From: an uncultured Akkermansia sp.
GTDB taxonomy: Bacteria; Verrucomicrobiota; Verrucomicrobiia; Verrucomicrobiales; Akkermansiaceae
Reading direction: 5' to 3'
Length of the DNA: 64,000 nucleotides
Assembly (NCBI GenBank): GCA_904501975.1
Contig: CAJGCZ010000002.1
Coordinates: forward strand, 59,046-123,045
Shown: one piece after another, positions 7,178-15,321 of the stretch
Layout of the letters: each line of letters opens with the position of its first letter
Position numbering within the stretch: the stretch's first letter is position 1
Notes under the pieces: model-generated
Databases searched by the model: none
What the model was told of the DNA's origin: nothing
What the model saw: only the letters and a program-made list of their open reading frames with translations
Position numbers and translations under genes: made by a program

Positions 7178-9259
7178 ATGTCACTCGAATCATTCTTCAA
7201 TCCGAAGAGCATCGCTGTAGTCGGCGTTTCCGCTGACTCCACCAAGCTGGGCGCAGTTGTATTCAACAACATCATTGCAGCTGACTACAAGGGCAATCTT
7301 TACGGTGTAAACCCCAAGATGGCCGGTCAGGAGCTTTGCGGCAAACCTTGCTACGCCAGTGTTGATGCCCTGCCCGAACCCATCGATCTTGTTGTCATTC
7401 TTGTACCGGCCCGTTTCACTGAGCCTGTAGTTGACGCATGTATCGCTAACGGCACCAAGAACATCTCCATCATTACCGCCGGTTTCGCCGAAGTTGGTGA
7501 GAAGGAGCTTGAGAAGCGCATTGCCGAGAAGTGCCTGAACAACGGCATTAACCTGCTTGGCCCGAACTGCCTTGGCCACATCTCCACGTTTGACAATGTT
7601 AATGCCTCCTTCGCAGACGGTTTCCCCGCTCGCGGTAATGTTGCATTCGTATCTCAGTCCGGTGCTTATTGCTCCGCTATCATGGACTGGGCTGCCGGTA
7701 AGGGTATCGGCTTCTCCCACTTCATCTCCATCGGTAACAAGGCCGTTATGGGTGAGGACAAGCTGCTGGACGCCCTTCAGGACGACCCGAACACCAACGC
7801 TTTCGTATTCTATCTTGAGTCCCTCAAGAATGGTCAGGAGTTCCTTCGCGTGATTAAGAAGGTTTCCGACACCAAGCCCTGTGTAATCATGGAGCCCGGT
7901 AAGAGCGCCAAGGCTCAGGCTGCCTCTCTTTCTCACACCGGTTCTCTTGCCCCGAACTACCGTGTGCTCGAGATGGCTCTCCAGGGTGCCGGTGCTATCC
8001 AGGCCTACAACGACCGCGAACTCTTCGGTCTTCTTGAGGTGCTGCAGTACTGCAACCACAACCAGTTTGATGGCCAGGTAGCCGTATTGACCAACGCCGG
8101 TGGTGTAGGTGTGCTTACCTCCGACCTCTGCGAAGAAGCCGGTCTTGACCTTGCTCGCCCGAGCGAGAAGACAATCGAGGCTCTGCGCGCCGTTCTTACC
8201 CCCGAAGCTTCCCTTGGCAACCCCATCGACGTAGTGGGCGACGCTAAGGCTGACCGCTACGAGGCAGCTCTCCGCGTTCTCTGCGAGAGCGGTGAGTACA
8301 AGAACATTCTCGTACTTCTTACCCCGCAGCGCGTAACGGATTGCCCGGGCACAGCCGAGGCTGTTATCAAGCTGGCTCCCCAGTACCCGAACGTAAACAT
8401 TTACTGCTCCTTCGTGGGTGGTGCACGTGTAGACGAAGGCCGCAAGCTTCTTAACGAGGCTAAGATTCTCAACTACGAGTACCCGGCCGACATCGTGCGT
8501 CTTCTTGGCTTGCTCAAGGCTCAGATGGCATTCCGTGGCAAGAAGATGGCTACCTGCGAAACCGGCGAAGTGCCCGCAGAAATCAAGGCTGCTGTAACCT
8601 CCGCTAAGGAAGCTGGTCTTGCTTCTCTTCCCCAGGAGACAGTCAACATGCTCATGGACCACTACGGCATCGATTATCCGAAGTGCGGTAACTTCACCGA
8701 TAAGGAGGAAGCCCTTGCTTTCTGCAAGACCATCTTCCCGAACGCCGTTGTACTCAAGCTTTCTGCCCCCGATGCTCTGCACAAGACAGAAATGAAGGGT
8801 ATTTACCTCAACATTAACGATGAGGCTTCCTTCACCGAGGCTTGGGACGCTCTCTGGGCTTCCATCAACAAGTTCCAGCTCAAGGGTGCTTCCGTTCTTA
8901 TTCAGGAAATGATTACCAAGGCTACGGAAACTATTATCGGTGTGAACTCCGATAAGAACTTCGGTCGCGTCATGGTATTCGGCACCGGTGGTATCTACAC
9001 CGAGGTGATGCGCGACACCAGCATGCGCATTCTCCCCGCCAATGACTTTGATGCCATGATTAAGGAGACAAAGGTAGGCACCATTCTTAACGGTGTTCGC
9101 GGCGAGGCCCCGAAGGCTGTAGGTGCTCTTACCGATACCCTTGCTAAGGTACAGAAGCTCGTTCTTGAGATTCCCGAAATCACCGCTATCGACGGCAACC
9201 CTGTTCTTGTAACGGCTGACCGCGCTGTTGTGGTTGACTTCAAGATGATTCTTAAGTAA
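7178..9259 (+). CDS. Acetate--CoA ligase, ADP-forming (fused alpha-beta)
   Basis: A 693-residue NDP-forming acyl-CoA synthetase that couples acetyl-CoA breakdown to ATP synthesis, typical of fermenters. The order is: CoA-binding Rossmann domain from residue 8 (SIAVVGVSA), succinyl-CoA-ligase-like flavodoxin domain with LGPNCLG and VAFVSQSGA, the SLSHTGSLA segment holding the phosphorylated His, then a C-terminal ATP-grasp domain with LIQEMI and FGTGGIYTEV. Length is normal and no acetyltransferase domain is present. Codon use is strongly biased compared with neighbours (GGT, CTT, GCT, CGC), suggesting high expression. Promoter and terminator are both clear, so it is a single-gene unit. The acyl substrate is not certain. 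Confidence 0.92.
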   Translation: MSLESFFNPKSIAVVGVSADSTKLGAVVFNNIIAADYKGNLYGVNPKMAGQELCGKPCYASVDALPEPIDLVVILVPARFTEPVVDACIANGTKNISIITAGFAEVGEKELEKRIAEKCLNNGINLLGPNCLGHISTFDNVNASFADGFPARGNVAFVSQSGAYCSAIMDWAAGKGIGFSHFISIGNKAVMGEDKLLDALQDDPNTNAFVFYLESLKNGQEFLRVIKKVSDTKPCVIMEPGKSAKAQAASLSHTGSLAPNYRVLEMALQGAGAIQAYNDRELFGLLEVLQYCNHNQFDGQVAVLTNAGGVGVLTSDLCEEAGLDLARPSEKTIEALRAVLTPEASLGNPIDVVGDAKADRYEAALRVLCESGEYKNILVLLTPQRVTDCPGTAEAVIKLAPQYPNVNIYCSFVGGARVDEGRKLLNEAKILNYEYPADIVRLLGLLKAQMAFRGKKMATCETGEVPAEIKAAVTSAKEAGLASLPQETVNMLMDHYGIDYPKCGNFTDKEEALAFCKTIFPNAVVLKLSAPDALHKTEMKGIYLNINDEASFTEAWDALWASINKFQLKGASVLIQEMITKATETIIGVNSDKNFGRVMVFGTGGIYTEVMRDTSMRILPANDFDAMIKETKVGTILNGVRGEAPKAVGALTDTLAKVQKLVLEIPEITAIDGNPVLVTADRAVVVDFKMILK

Positions 9260-9282
9260 TCAGCAGTAAAAAGCCAATTTTT

Positions 9283-9318
9283 AGCCACACTCTTGAAAAA
9301 GAGTGTGGCTTTGTTTTG
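9283..9318 (+). terminator. Terminator after the acetyl-CoA synthetase gene
   Basis: A perfect 12-bp stem (9283-9294 with 9299-9310), a GAAA tetraloop and TTGTTTTG. Confidence 0.9.
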
Positions 9319-9427
9319 AAAAAAGGGAGATTTTTTGTCATTTTTCAAATTAATACATTGTAATATAAAAATTATGCTTGCTTTTTTCCTCAAAATAAGG
9401 CAGCATACCTGTGTTACATAATCTATC

Positions 9428-10915
9428 ATGAGACAACAACCCAAAATCGGCATCATTCAAAACTCCCCTTTGACTGCAGACTTTTCCGGAAACATCCGAC
9501 AAATTATCCAAGGATACCGCGAATGTGCAGACCACGGGGCAGATCTCGTCATTGCACCTGCTTATGGATTAAGCGGTGCACAACTGAAGGACCTGGCAAA
9601 CAGATCCTCTTTCCTCCATCAAATTAACGACGCTCTTGAGTATTTAGCTCAGGAGGTAAGCGGGCCGCCCTTGCTCGTGGCTTCCTATATCTCTGTGAAC
9701 GACTTATTCCTTGCAGATTACGAGGATGAAGATAATGGAGATTTCGACGTCACTCCCACGCTGGCAACAGACGAAAACCAGGGGCTCTTGGTACCTTTCC
9801 TTATTGAGCCCGGAGACATTACCGAGCTAGAAGATTCTGAAGTTGTTTATGTTGCCGGCATGAAAGTCTATATCGACTTGCATGACGAAGAAATTGGGCT
9901 TGAAGATTTGACTCCTGACCTTATTGTGCACATGGGCACATGCCCCTGGTACGCAACAAGTGCTAAGGAATTTGAAGAAAGACACCGCTTTGAAGCCTCG
10001 GAAAATGCAATACCTGTTGTTTCCGTGAAACATGTCGGAGCCTCCAATGGTGTTATTTATGGTGGAGGTTCGGCCATCTACCTTCCCAACGGTATGGTAC
10101 AAACCCGCCTTCCGTTCTTTACGCCGATGGCGAAAGTTTGCACCATCGACGGTACTATTACAGCCAAGAGCCTCCCTTCTGAAGTTGAATTGCTCAGTGA
10201 AGCTCTCATCATCGGCATTCGAGATACTGTTAAGAACAGCGGCTACGAAGGTGTATGTTTCAACATAGATAGCCCCTACGCCGAACTGTTAGCTGTATTA
10301 AGCGCAAAAGCTCTCGGTTCCGACAAAGTATATACTCTGAACTTCTCGGAGCAAGAGTCTACGGTATCCACCCTCGGCGTCAATGTAAAAAACATCCGCC
10401 TTAACGATGTGTGCAAGGATATTGCAGACAGCATCGAAGAGCAGAAAGACCAGGACTTGGAGAAGCGTATTCAAAATACCACGCTTATTACCTACGCCGA
10501 TGCCAACGGACTGATGCCGCTCACCGCCATCACACGACACGACATCATGACCGGTAATTTCGTGCTGTACGGAAACGCTGGTGGCTACCTGGCCCCCTTA
10601 GGCAACCTGTATGCCATGGACGCTTATCTGCTGAGCACCTACTACAAAGAGCAATACCCTGCCTTGTTCGGCACGCTCCAACAGCCGGCTTCTCCGGAGC
10701 AAGACCGCATCATTCACGAATTGGCAGACAAAAACATCGGTGCCTCCTCACTGTTGCATGACCACCTGTGCCCCTTTGAGGAAAATTCCGTTCGTTCCAT
10801 CCAGCGACGCATTATTTCCTCTGCGCTCAAGCGTACGATGCTCCCTGTCGTGCTGCAAGTTGACAAGCCACGGGAAAGAATGGATATTCCCTTCCATCAT
10901 CGATTAAACGACTGA
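9428..10915 (+). CDS. NAD synthetase homologue with lost catalytic motifs (probable pseudoenzyme)
   Basis: A 495-residue protein with the two-domain layout of glutamine-dependent NadE: nitrilase-like glutaminase (about 5-245), then ATP-pyrophosphatase synthetase (about 260-495). Neither active site is kept. The glutaminase Glu is Ala45 (APAYGLSG for PELALTG), no Lys occupies the QGLLVPF position, and no Cys replaces the usual ICED nucleophile in KVYIDLHDEE. The PP-loop SGGxDS reads CFNIDS (278-282), and YGD-GG...DLyKT is reduced to YGNAGG...NLYAM. The frame is open over its full length, so it is under constraint rather than decaying. It may be a structural or regulatory NAD-pathway protein. 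Its own terminator follows. Confidence 0.8.
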   Translation: MRQQPKIGIIQNSPLTADFSGNIRQIIQGYRECADHGADLVIAPAYGLSGAQLKDLANRSSFLHQINDALEYLAQEVSGPPLLVASYISVNDLFLADYEDEDNGDFDVTPTLATDENQGLLVPFLIEPGDITELEDSEVVYVAGMKVYIDLHDEEIGLEDLTPDLIVHMGTCPWYATSAKEFEERHRFEASENAIPVVSVKHVGASNGVIYGGGSAIYLPNGMVQTRLPFFTPMAKVCTIDGTITAKSLPSEVELLSEALIIGIRDTVKNSGYEGVCFNIDSPYAELLAVLSAKALGSDKVYTLNFSEQESTVSTLGVNVKNIRLNDVCKDIADSIEEQKDQDLEKRIQNTTLITYADANGLMPLTAITRHDIMTGNFVLYGNAGGYLAPLGNLYAMDAYLLSTYYKEQYPALFGTLQQPASPEQDRIIHELADKNIGASSLLHDHLCPFEENSVRSIQRRIISSALKRTMLPVVLQVDKPRERMDIPFHHRLND

Positions 10916-10932
10916 TGTAAAAATACATGATG

Positions 10933-10965
10933 GCGCTGTTGACACCAAGTCAACAGCGCTTTTTT
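10933..10965 (+). terminator. Terminator after the NadE-like gene
   Basis: A perfect 11-bp stem (10933-10943 with 10949-10959), a 5-nt loop and TTTTTT. It sits between convergent genes; the minus-strand side has a weaker U tract. Confidence 0.9.
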
Positions 10966-10976
10966 AGGCACACGAA

Positions 10977-11522
10977 CTAGGCAGTTTTTTCCGTCGGAGC
11001 CAATGAAATGAACAGCAGCGACCAGCCTGAGAAAATCATTTCAATTGCTATGATGGTTCCCACAAGCCAGAGAGAAGAATCCGGCCACCCCCATACAACC
11101 ATAGCACCCAGTATCATAGATACAAAGGCATTAAAATAACGCCACACAGCACCGCTTTCTTTATGCATGGAGATAGCAACCAACAGACGCATTACGCCGC
11201 CTATGAGCAAACAAAGCCCCAAAACGAGCGTGATATACATTAATGAAGCAACCGGCAAAACAACCATAGCACTACCCAATATCAGATAAATAATACCCGA
11301 CACTAGGCTCCAAACTCGTTTTCCGGCCATAGTAAAGACATGCCATAAATGCACAAGCCCTATGATAACAAGTGCCACACCGCACACCCATACAGCAGCA
11401 GCCCCCAGCAGGAGCGGAAAACTCAGCATCAGGAACCCTAAAATGAGCTCTGCCATAGCCAAAATAGCACCCAGCCAATGATTGGCAACAGGCTTAATTG
11501 TAGTAGTAGATGTAGTACTCAT
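10977..11522 (-). CDS. HdeD family (DUF308) membrane protein
   Basis: A 181-residue integral membrane protein with six predicted helices and the repeated pattern of the HdeD/DUF308 family (for example PLLLGAAAVWVCGVALVIIGLVHL and LGLCLLIGGVMRL-type segments). HdeD of enteric bacteria is linked to acid resistance, but the family's biochemical function is unknown. Its ATG is one base after the stop of the superoxide dismutase gene, so the two are almost certainly co-transcribed and translationally coupled, which suggests a shared stress role. Confidence 0.85.
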   Translation of the reverse strand: MSTTSTTTIKPVANHWLGAILAMAELILGFLMLSFPLLLGAAAVWVCGVALVIIGLVHLWHVFTMAGKRVWSLVSGIIYLILGSAMVVLPVASLMYITLVLGLCLLIGGVMRLLVAISMHKESGAVWRYFNAFVSMILGAMVVWGWPDSSLWLVGTIIAIEMIFSGWSLLFISLAPTEKTA

Positions 11523-11523
11523 A

Positions 11524-12156
11524 TCAGACTAAGTTTTCGTACAGTTGAGATACAAACTTCCAGTTGATGTGGCGCATAAACGCCTCTATGTAGCCTTTTC
11601 TATTGTTTTTCCAAGTCGGGTAATACGCATGCTCCCAAACATCACAAGCCAAAAGAGGCATAAACGCCGGCACCAGCACATCCTGATGACGCGTGATACC
11701 GCATACCATTAATCGACGGCTCACTGAATCTACCCCCAGAACGGCCCAGCCACTGCCTTGTACATTTTCTGCCACGCCCGTAAACAAGCGGTAGAACGCA
11801 TCATAGCTACCAAAAGAGCGAGACATCACATCAGCTAAGAGCCCAAACGGCAAATCCTGCGGCAAGGGAGATAAGTTATGCCAATAGAGGGTATGCAAAA
11901 TGTGCCCTGCTAAATTGAATGTAAGTTTCTGCGTGCAGTACGGGGCAAGTTCTCCGCCCAGAGAGCCATTGTTAATGCGGCGCAATTCTTCTGCTGCAGC
12001 GTTTGCTCCGGCAACATAAGCAGCATGGTGTTTATCGTGGTGCAACAGCAGATTTTGTGTATTTACCACCGGCTCCATCTCTGTTACTTCATAAGGGAGC
12101 GGCGGCAACACATAGCGACCATCTGCGTATCCGTGTGTAAGGCAATTTCCGTTCAT
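11524..12156 (-). CDS. sod: Superoxide dismutase, Fe/Mn family
   Basis: A 210-residue enzyme that converts superoxide to peroxide and oxygen. Metal ligands and fold markers are visible: LLLHHDKHHAAYV near the N-terminus, GHILHTLYWHNL in the middle, and CDVWEHAYYPTWKNNRKGYI near the C-terminus. There is no export signal, so it acts in the cytoplasm. I cannot tell iron from manganese use. The ATG at 12156 is preferred over a TTG five codons upstream, although an AGAGGA sequence lies just before that TTG. It forms a tight pair with hdeD downstream and follows the phosphatase gene by 56 nt. Confidence 0.93.
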   Translation of the reverse strand: MNGNCLTHGYADGRYVLPPLPYEVTEMEPVVNTQNLLLHHDKHHAAYVAGANAAAEELRRINNGSLGGELAPYCTQKLTFNLAGHILHTLYWHNLSPLPQDLPFGLLADVMSRSFGSYDAFYRLFTGVAENVQGSGWAVLGVDSVSRRLMVCGITRHQDVLVPAFMPLLACDVWEHAYYPTWKNNRKGYIEAFMRHINWKFVSQLYENLV

Positions 12157-12212
12157 GAAGTAGAGACACAAAGTCCTCTACAATTGACAAGTATATGTTG
12201 GAAAATTAGAGC

Positions 12213-12953
12213 TCAGTTATCCCAGTCCATGCTAATGACAGTGACATTATCAGCATGTGGTTCATCCAATTCACAACAAGCCTGCACCAAGCGAGTGGAA
12301 AGATTACCGGTACGCTCCTCAAATATAGCTTTAACGCTTTCCGGTAAGGCTGCAACGTAAAGCAAATCATCTGTGCCGTCAGAGGTCAAAATAATACGGT
12401 CTCCGGGCAATAAGGGATAGGGTGTTGCAGAGGCGTCTATCAACTCGATGGCGTGCCCTGTAACAGCAGAACGCAACGAATGGCCCCGCATCACCGCTTC
12501 CTCAAAAGTCAAACAACCGGCCTGCACATATTGCATGTAGACGGAGCGCATAGAATGATCTTCATTCAAACGAACCAAGCGCCCCCTTCTCCACAAATAC
12601 AACGGAGAATCGCCTACACTAATCCACCACAGCACACCGTTGCTGATAAAAGCAGCTACCAGCGTAGTGCCCCCAAAATCACCGGAGGATTTAAAAATGC
12701 GACCTACGGCTCGATTAGCCGCCTCCAAAGCATGAATAAGACGCTCTTGGATAGGGGTATCCAATTCGGACTCAAAAGCCTCAACAAAGGAGGCAGCAGC
12801 CGTTTTAGAGGCAACATCGCCATGCATGTGCCCGCCCATGCCATCACACACAACGGCAAGTGTGCCTACAGGATAATGCCGCACCAAGTAAGAATCTTCC
12901 TGGTGTTCTCGTTTTCCTATCCACTGAGCAATGACGGCGTTCACGCTTATCAT
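12213..12953 (-). CDS. PP2C-type serine/threonine protein phosphatase
   Basis: A 246-residue soluble phosphatase of the PPM/PP2C family. Metal-binding motifs appear in order: REHQEDSY near residue 15, AVVCDGMGGHMHGD, GGTTLVAAF, SVGDSPLYLW, ILTSDGTDD and ADNVTVI. It should remove phosphate from Ser/Thr residues with Mn2+ or Mg2+. No partner kinase is visible nearby. The start is uncertain: ATG at 12968 or 12953, or a GTG at 12944 that would sit 9 nt after a possible TTGATT-17-TATTCA promoter. It probably leads an operon with sod and hdeD. Confidence 0.92.
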   Translation of the reverse strand: MISVNAVIAQWIGKREHQEDSYLVRHYPVGTLAVVCDGMGGHMHGDVASKTAAASFVEAFESELDTPIQERLIHALEAANRAVGRIFKSSGDFGGTTLVAAFISNGVLWWISVGDSPLYLWRRGRLVRLNEDHSMRSVYMQYVQAGCLTFEEAVMRGHSLRSAVTGHAIELIDASATPYPLLPGDRIILTSDGTDDLLYVAALPESVKAIFEERTGNLSTRLVQACCELDEPHADNVTVISMDWDN

Positions 12954-13036
12954 TGAATAGCACAACATCTGCGCCAAATCAAGCAAAATCCGCCATGGGA
13001 GGCGCTAAAGATAAAAAATTGCGGCAGTCGATACAG

Positions 13037-13074
13037 AAAATCCCCCATCCTCGGACAACTGCGAGAATGGGGGA
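13037..13074 (-). terminator. Terminator after lysS
   Basis: An 8-bp outer stem (13041-13048 with 13067-13074) with a 4-bp inner stem is followed on minus by TTTT (13040-13037). Confidence 0.8.
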
Positions 13075-13091
13075 TAAAGATTCGGGAGCTA

Positions 13092-14579
13092 TCAGCTGCG
13101 ATTCTTGAGCTGCGGGAACAAGATGATATCACGGATGGAGCAAGCGCCGGTCAGGAGCATGCACAAACGGTCGATACCGATACCGATACCACCGGCGCTG
13201 GGCATACCGCTTTCCAACGTCTCCACGAAATCGTAGTCAATCTTCTGTGTTTCCTCACCGGCCTGGTGCATCAAACGCTCCAGCTGCTCAACGGGGTCGT
13301 TCTGCTCAGAGTATCCGGGGCAAAGCTCCTGACCGTTCATTACCAGCTCAAACACGTCTACCACCTCCGGATTTTCCGGATTAGCTTTGGCCAAGGGCAC
13401 AAGGTCACGAGCAACATGGCATACGAACAGCGGGTTAGCCTGCTTCTCTTCCACCAATTTTTCGTAAACCTGCTGAGTGACGGCCGTATCGTCCAACTCT
13501 TCACCAATTTGCAGGTGAAGGTCGTTTTCTGCACGGCTACGACGCTGCTCGGGTGTCAAATCAAACCAATCAGCACCGGCAACCTCCTTCACCAAGTCGT
13601 TATAATCGGCGCGGCGCCAGGGGCGAGTCAAGTCTACAGTCCAACGAACTTCGCCGTTCTCATCGTACTGGTCAAACTTAAGAGTGCCGAACACCTTTTC
13701 TGCGACGGTGCAAATCATCTCCTCCATCATCTCGGCCATGGTCTCAAAATCACCACCGGCTTCGTACACCTCTAGTACGGTAAACTCAGGATTATGACGA
13801 CGGTCTACACCCTCATTACGGAAGTTGCGGTTCAGTTCAAACACCTTGGGGAAACCACCCACGAGCAAACGCTTAAGGAAAAGCTCAGGAGCAATACGCA
13901 GCGTTACAGCCTTCTTGAGAGCATTGTAGTAGGACTCGAACGGCTTGGCGGAAGCGCCACCGGCAATATCCTGCAACATCGGCGTTTCAACTTCCAAGAA
14001 TCCGCGATCCGTCAGATAACGACGAACCTCCTGAATAATAAGGGAGCGCTTGACAAAACGATCGGCGCTGTCGGCATTGCTCATCAGGTCAAGGTGACGA
14101 CGACGATAGCGCAGTTCCATATCGGCTAGGCCGTGGAACTTATCAGGCATGGGGCGCAAAGCCTTAGAAAGCACAGTGAAAGAATCCACACGAACAGACG
14201 GCTCACCCGTGCGGGTAATAAAGGTTTCACCCTCCACGCCGATCCAGTCACCACGCTCCAAAAGCTTCCACAAAGCCCAAGTTTCCTCGGTGCAAGCCTT
14301 CTTCGTGAGCATGCACTGAATGCTGCCGCGCACATCACTGATAGAGAAGAACTGCGTACGGCCCATATCACGCAATGCGGTAATACGGCCCAAAAGTTTC
14401 ACCTGTTTACCCTCGCAGAAATCGGCCTTGAGTGAACCGGGATCGGTCGTGACATCGAATCGGCAGCCATAGGGATTTACCCCCAGAGCGCGAATCTTGT
14501 CAACCTTCTCACGGCGTACAGCAATCAATTCCTCTTCTGAGGAACCCGGAGCGGTATTAACAGTTTGTTCTTCTGACAT
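13092..14579 (-). CDS. lysS: Lysyl-tRNA synthetase, class II
   Basis: A 495-residue class II enzyme that charges tRNA-Lys. An OB-fold anticodon-binding domain (about 55-165, with LLGRITALRDMGRTQFFSI) is followed by the catalytic core: motif 1 RGFLEVETPMLQ, motif 2 FRNEGVDRRHNPEFT, and motif 3 GIGIGIDRLCMLL near the C-terminus. The length is typical. A -10 TATAAT ends 9 nt before the ATG. The cognate tRNA-Lys(UUU) gene is also in this window at 26642-26714. Confidence 0.97.
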   Translation of the reverse strand: MSEEQTVNTAPGSSEEELIAVRREKVDKIRALGVNPYGCRFDVTTDPGSLKADFCEGKQVKLLGRITALRDMGRTQFFSISDVRGSIQCMLTKKACTEETWALWKLLERGDWIGVEGETFITRTGEPSVRVDSFTVLSKALRPMPDKFHGLADMELRYRRRHLDLMSNADSADRFVKRSLIIQEVRRYLTDRGFLEVETPMLQDIAGGASAKPFESYYNALKKAVTLRIAPELFLKRLLVGGFPKVFELNRNFRNEGVDRRHNPEFTVLEVYEAGGDFETMAEMMEEMICTVAEKVFGTLKFDQYDENGEVRWTVDLTRPWRRADYNDLVKEVAGADWFDLTPEQRRSRAENDLHLQIGEELDDTAVTQQVYEKLVEEKQANPLFVCHVARDLVPLAKANPENPEVVDVFELVMNGQELCPGYSEQNDPVEQLERLMHQAGEETQKIDYDFVETLESGMPSAGGIGIGIDRLCMLLTGACSIRDIILFPQLKNRS

Positions 14580-14588
14580 AGCGCGGAG

Positions 14589-14616
14589 ATTATACGCCTT
14601 TTTCTAAAAATTTCCA
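14589..14616 (-). promoter_or_regulatory. Promoter of lysS
   Basis: Minus strand: TGGAAA (14616-14611), 16-bp spacer, consensus TATAAT (14594-14589), then 9 nt to the lysS ATG. The -35 is weak. It implies a leader of only 2-3 nt. Confidence 0.5.
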
Positions 14617-14780
14617 GTCTAAAATCATTTTTTCATGTAAAAGATAAACATAATCATCATCTACGAGCGTGGGAACAAAACGAAACGTCGTAAAAAATCA
14701 GATTTTCCGCACATTTCCTCAATAAATAACACTGACACAGAAAGACACGCTACAGGCTGGAAGAAGGGTTGCAAAAGTAG

Positions 14781-14786
14781 TATAAT
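14781..14786 (+). promoter_or_regulatory. -10 element of the mcsA-mcsB-clpC operon
   Basis: A perfect TATAAT ends 8 nt before the GTG of mcsA, predicting a leaderless message. No good -35 is seen 16-18 bp upstream, and I find no CtsR-type direct repeat or CIRCE inverted repeat in 14580-14794. Confidence 0.5.
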
Positions 14787-14794
14787 ACGCGGCT

Positions 14795-15310
14795 GTGAAG
14801 AAGTGCCAAATATGTGGAAAGCGCGCGTCTATGCAATTGACGCAAATTGTTAACGGACAAGTGACAGAGCTTATCCTGTGTGAGGAGTGTGCCAAGAAAA
14901 AAGGCTTATTTGACCCGCAATCACTATCGTTCGCAGAAAAGTTTTTCCCCGAGGAATTGAAAAAAAAGGTAGAAGAAATCGTGAAAGAGCTCACAGGGCA
15001 TACAGTGAATGCCGGTGCACCTGAAAGCAAGGAGAATACGCTTGACATGTTAGCCGAATGTCCGGTGTGCCATTTTACGAGAGAAAATCATCGCCGCACC
15101 GGAAGGTTCGGGTGCCCGGCTTGCTACGACACCTTTGAGGCAGAATTGAAAGGCACTTTGGTAGCGAACGACAACCATGCGGTAGAAGAATCCGCGCTCA
15201 CACCGGAGCAGCTAAAGCAGCAGCTTGAAAAACGGATGAAGGAAGCCATTGCAACGGAAGATTACGAAACAGCTGCCGCGTTGCGAGACAAACTTAAGGA
15301 ACTGAACTAA
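14795..15310 (+). CDS. mcsA: McsA-like zinc-finger protein with UVR domain
   Basis: A 171-residue cytoplasmic protein. Two pairs of CxxC zinc-binding motifs occur (CQIC...CEEC and CPVC...CPAC), followed by a C-terminal UVR motif (KRMKEAIATEDYETAAALRDKL). In Firmicutes McsA is the zinc-binding activator of the arginine kinase McsB and works with ClpC in protein quality control. It is the first gene of a six-gene run: mcsB starts 11 nt after its stop. The GTG start is set by the -10 TATAAT 8 nt upstream. All eight cysteines are kept, unlike the active-site residues of its McsB neighbour. Confidence 0.88.
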   Translation: MKKCQICGKRASMQLTQIVNGQVTELILCEECAKKKGLFDPQSLSFAEKFFPEELKKKVEEIVKELTGHTVNAGAPESKENTLDMLAECPVCHFTRENHRRTGRFGCPACYDTFEAELKGTLVANDNHAVEESALTPEQLKQQLEKRMKEAIATEDYETAAALRDKLKELN

Positions 15311-15321
15311 CCCCCTGCACC

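Noticed and set aside
7190..8782. A 530-codon minus-strand frame inside the acetyl-CoA synthetase gene
   Set aside because: It is the antisense shadow of a highly codon-biased gene with strong motifs on the plus strand.
14580..14794. A CtsR or CIRCE heat-shock operator before mcsA
   Set aside because: Neither the CtsR direct heptad repeats nor the CIRCE inverted repeat is present in this stretch or before htpG.
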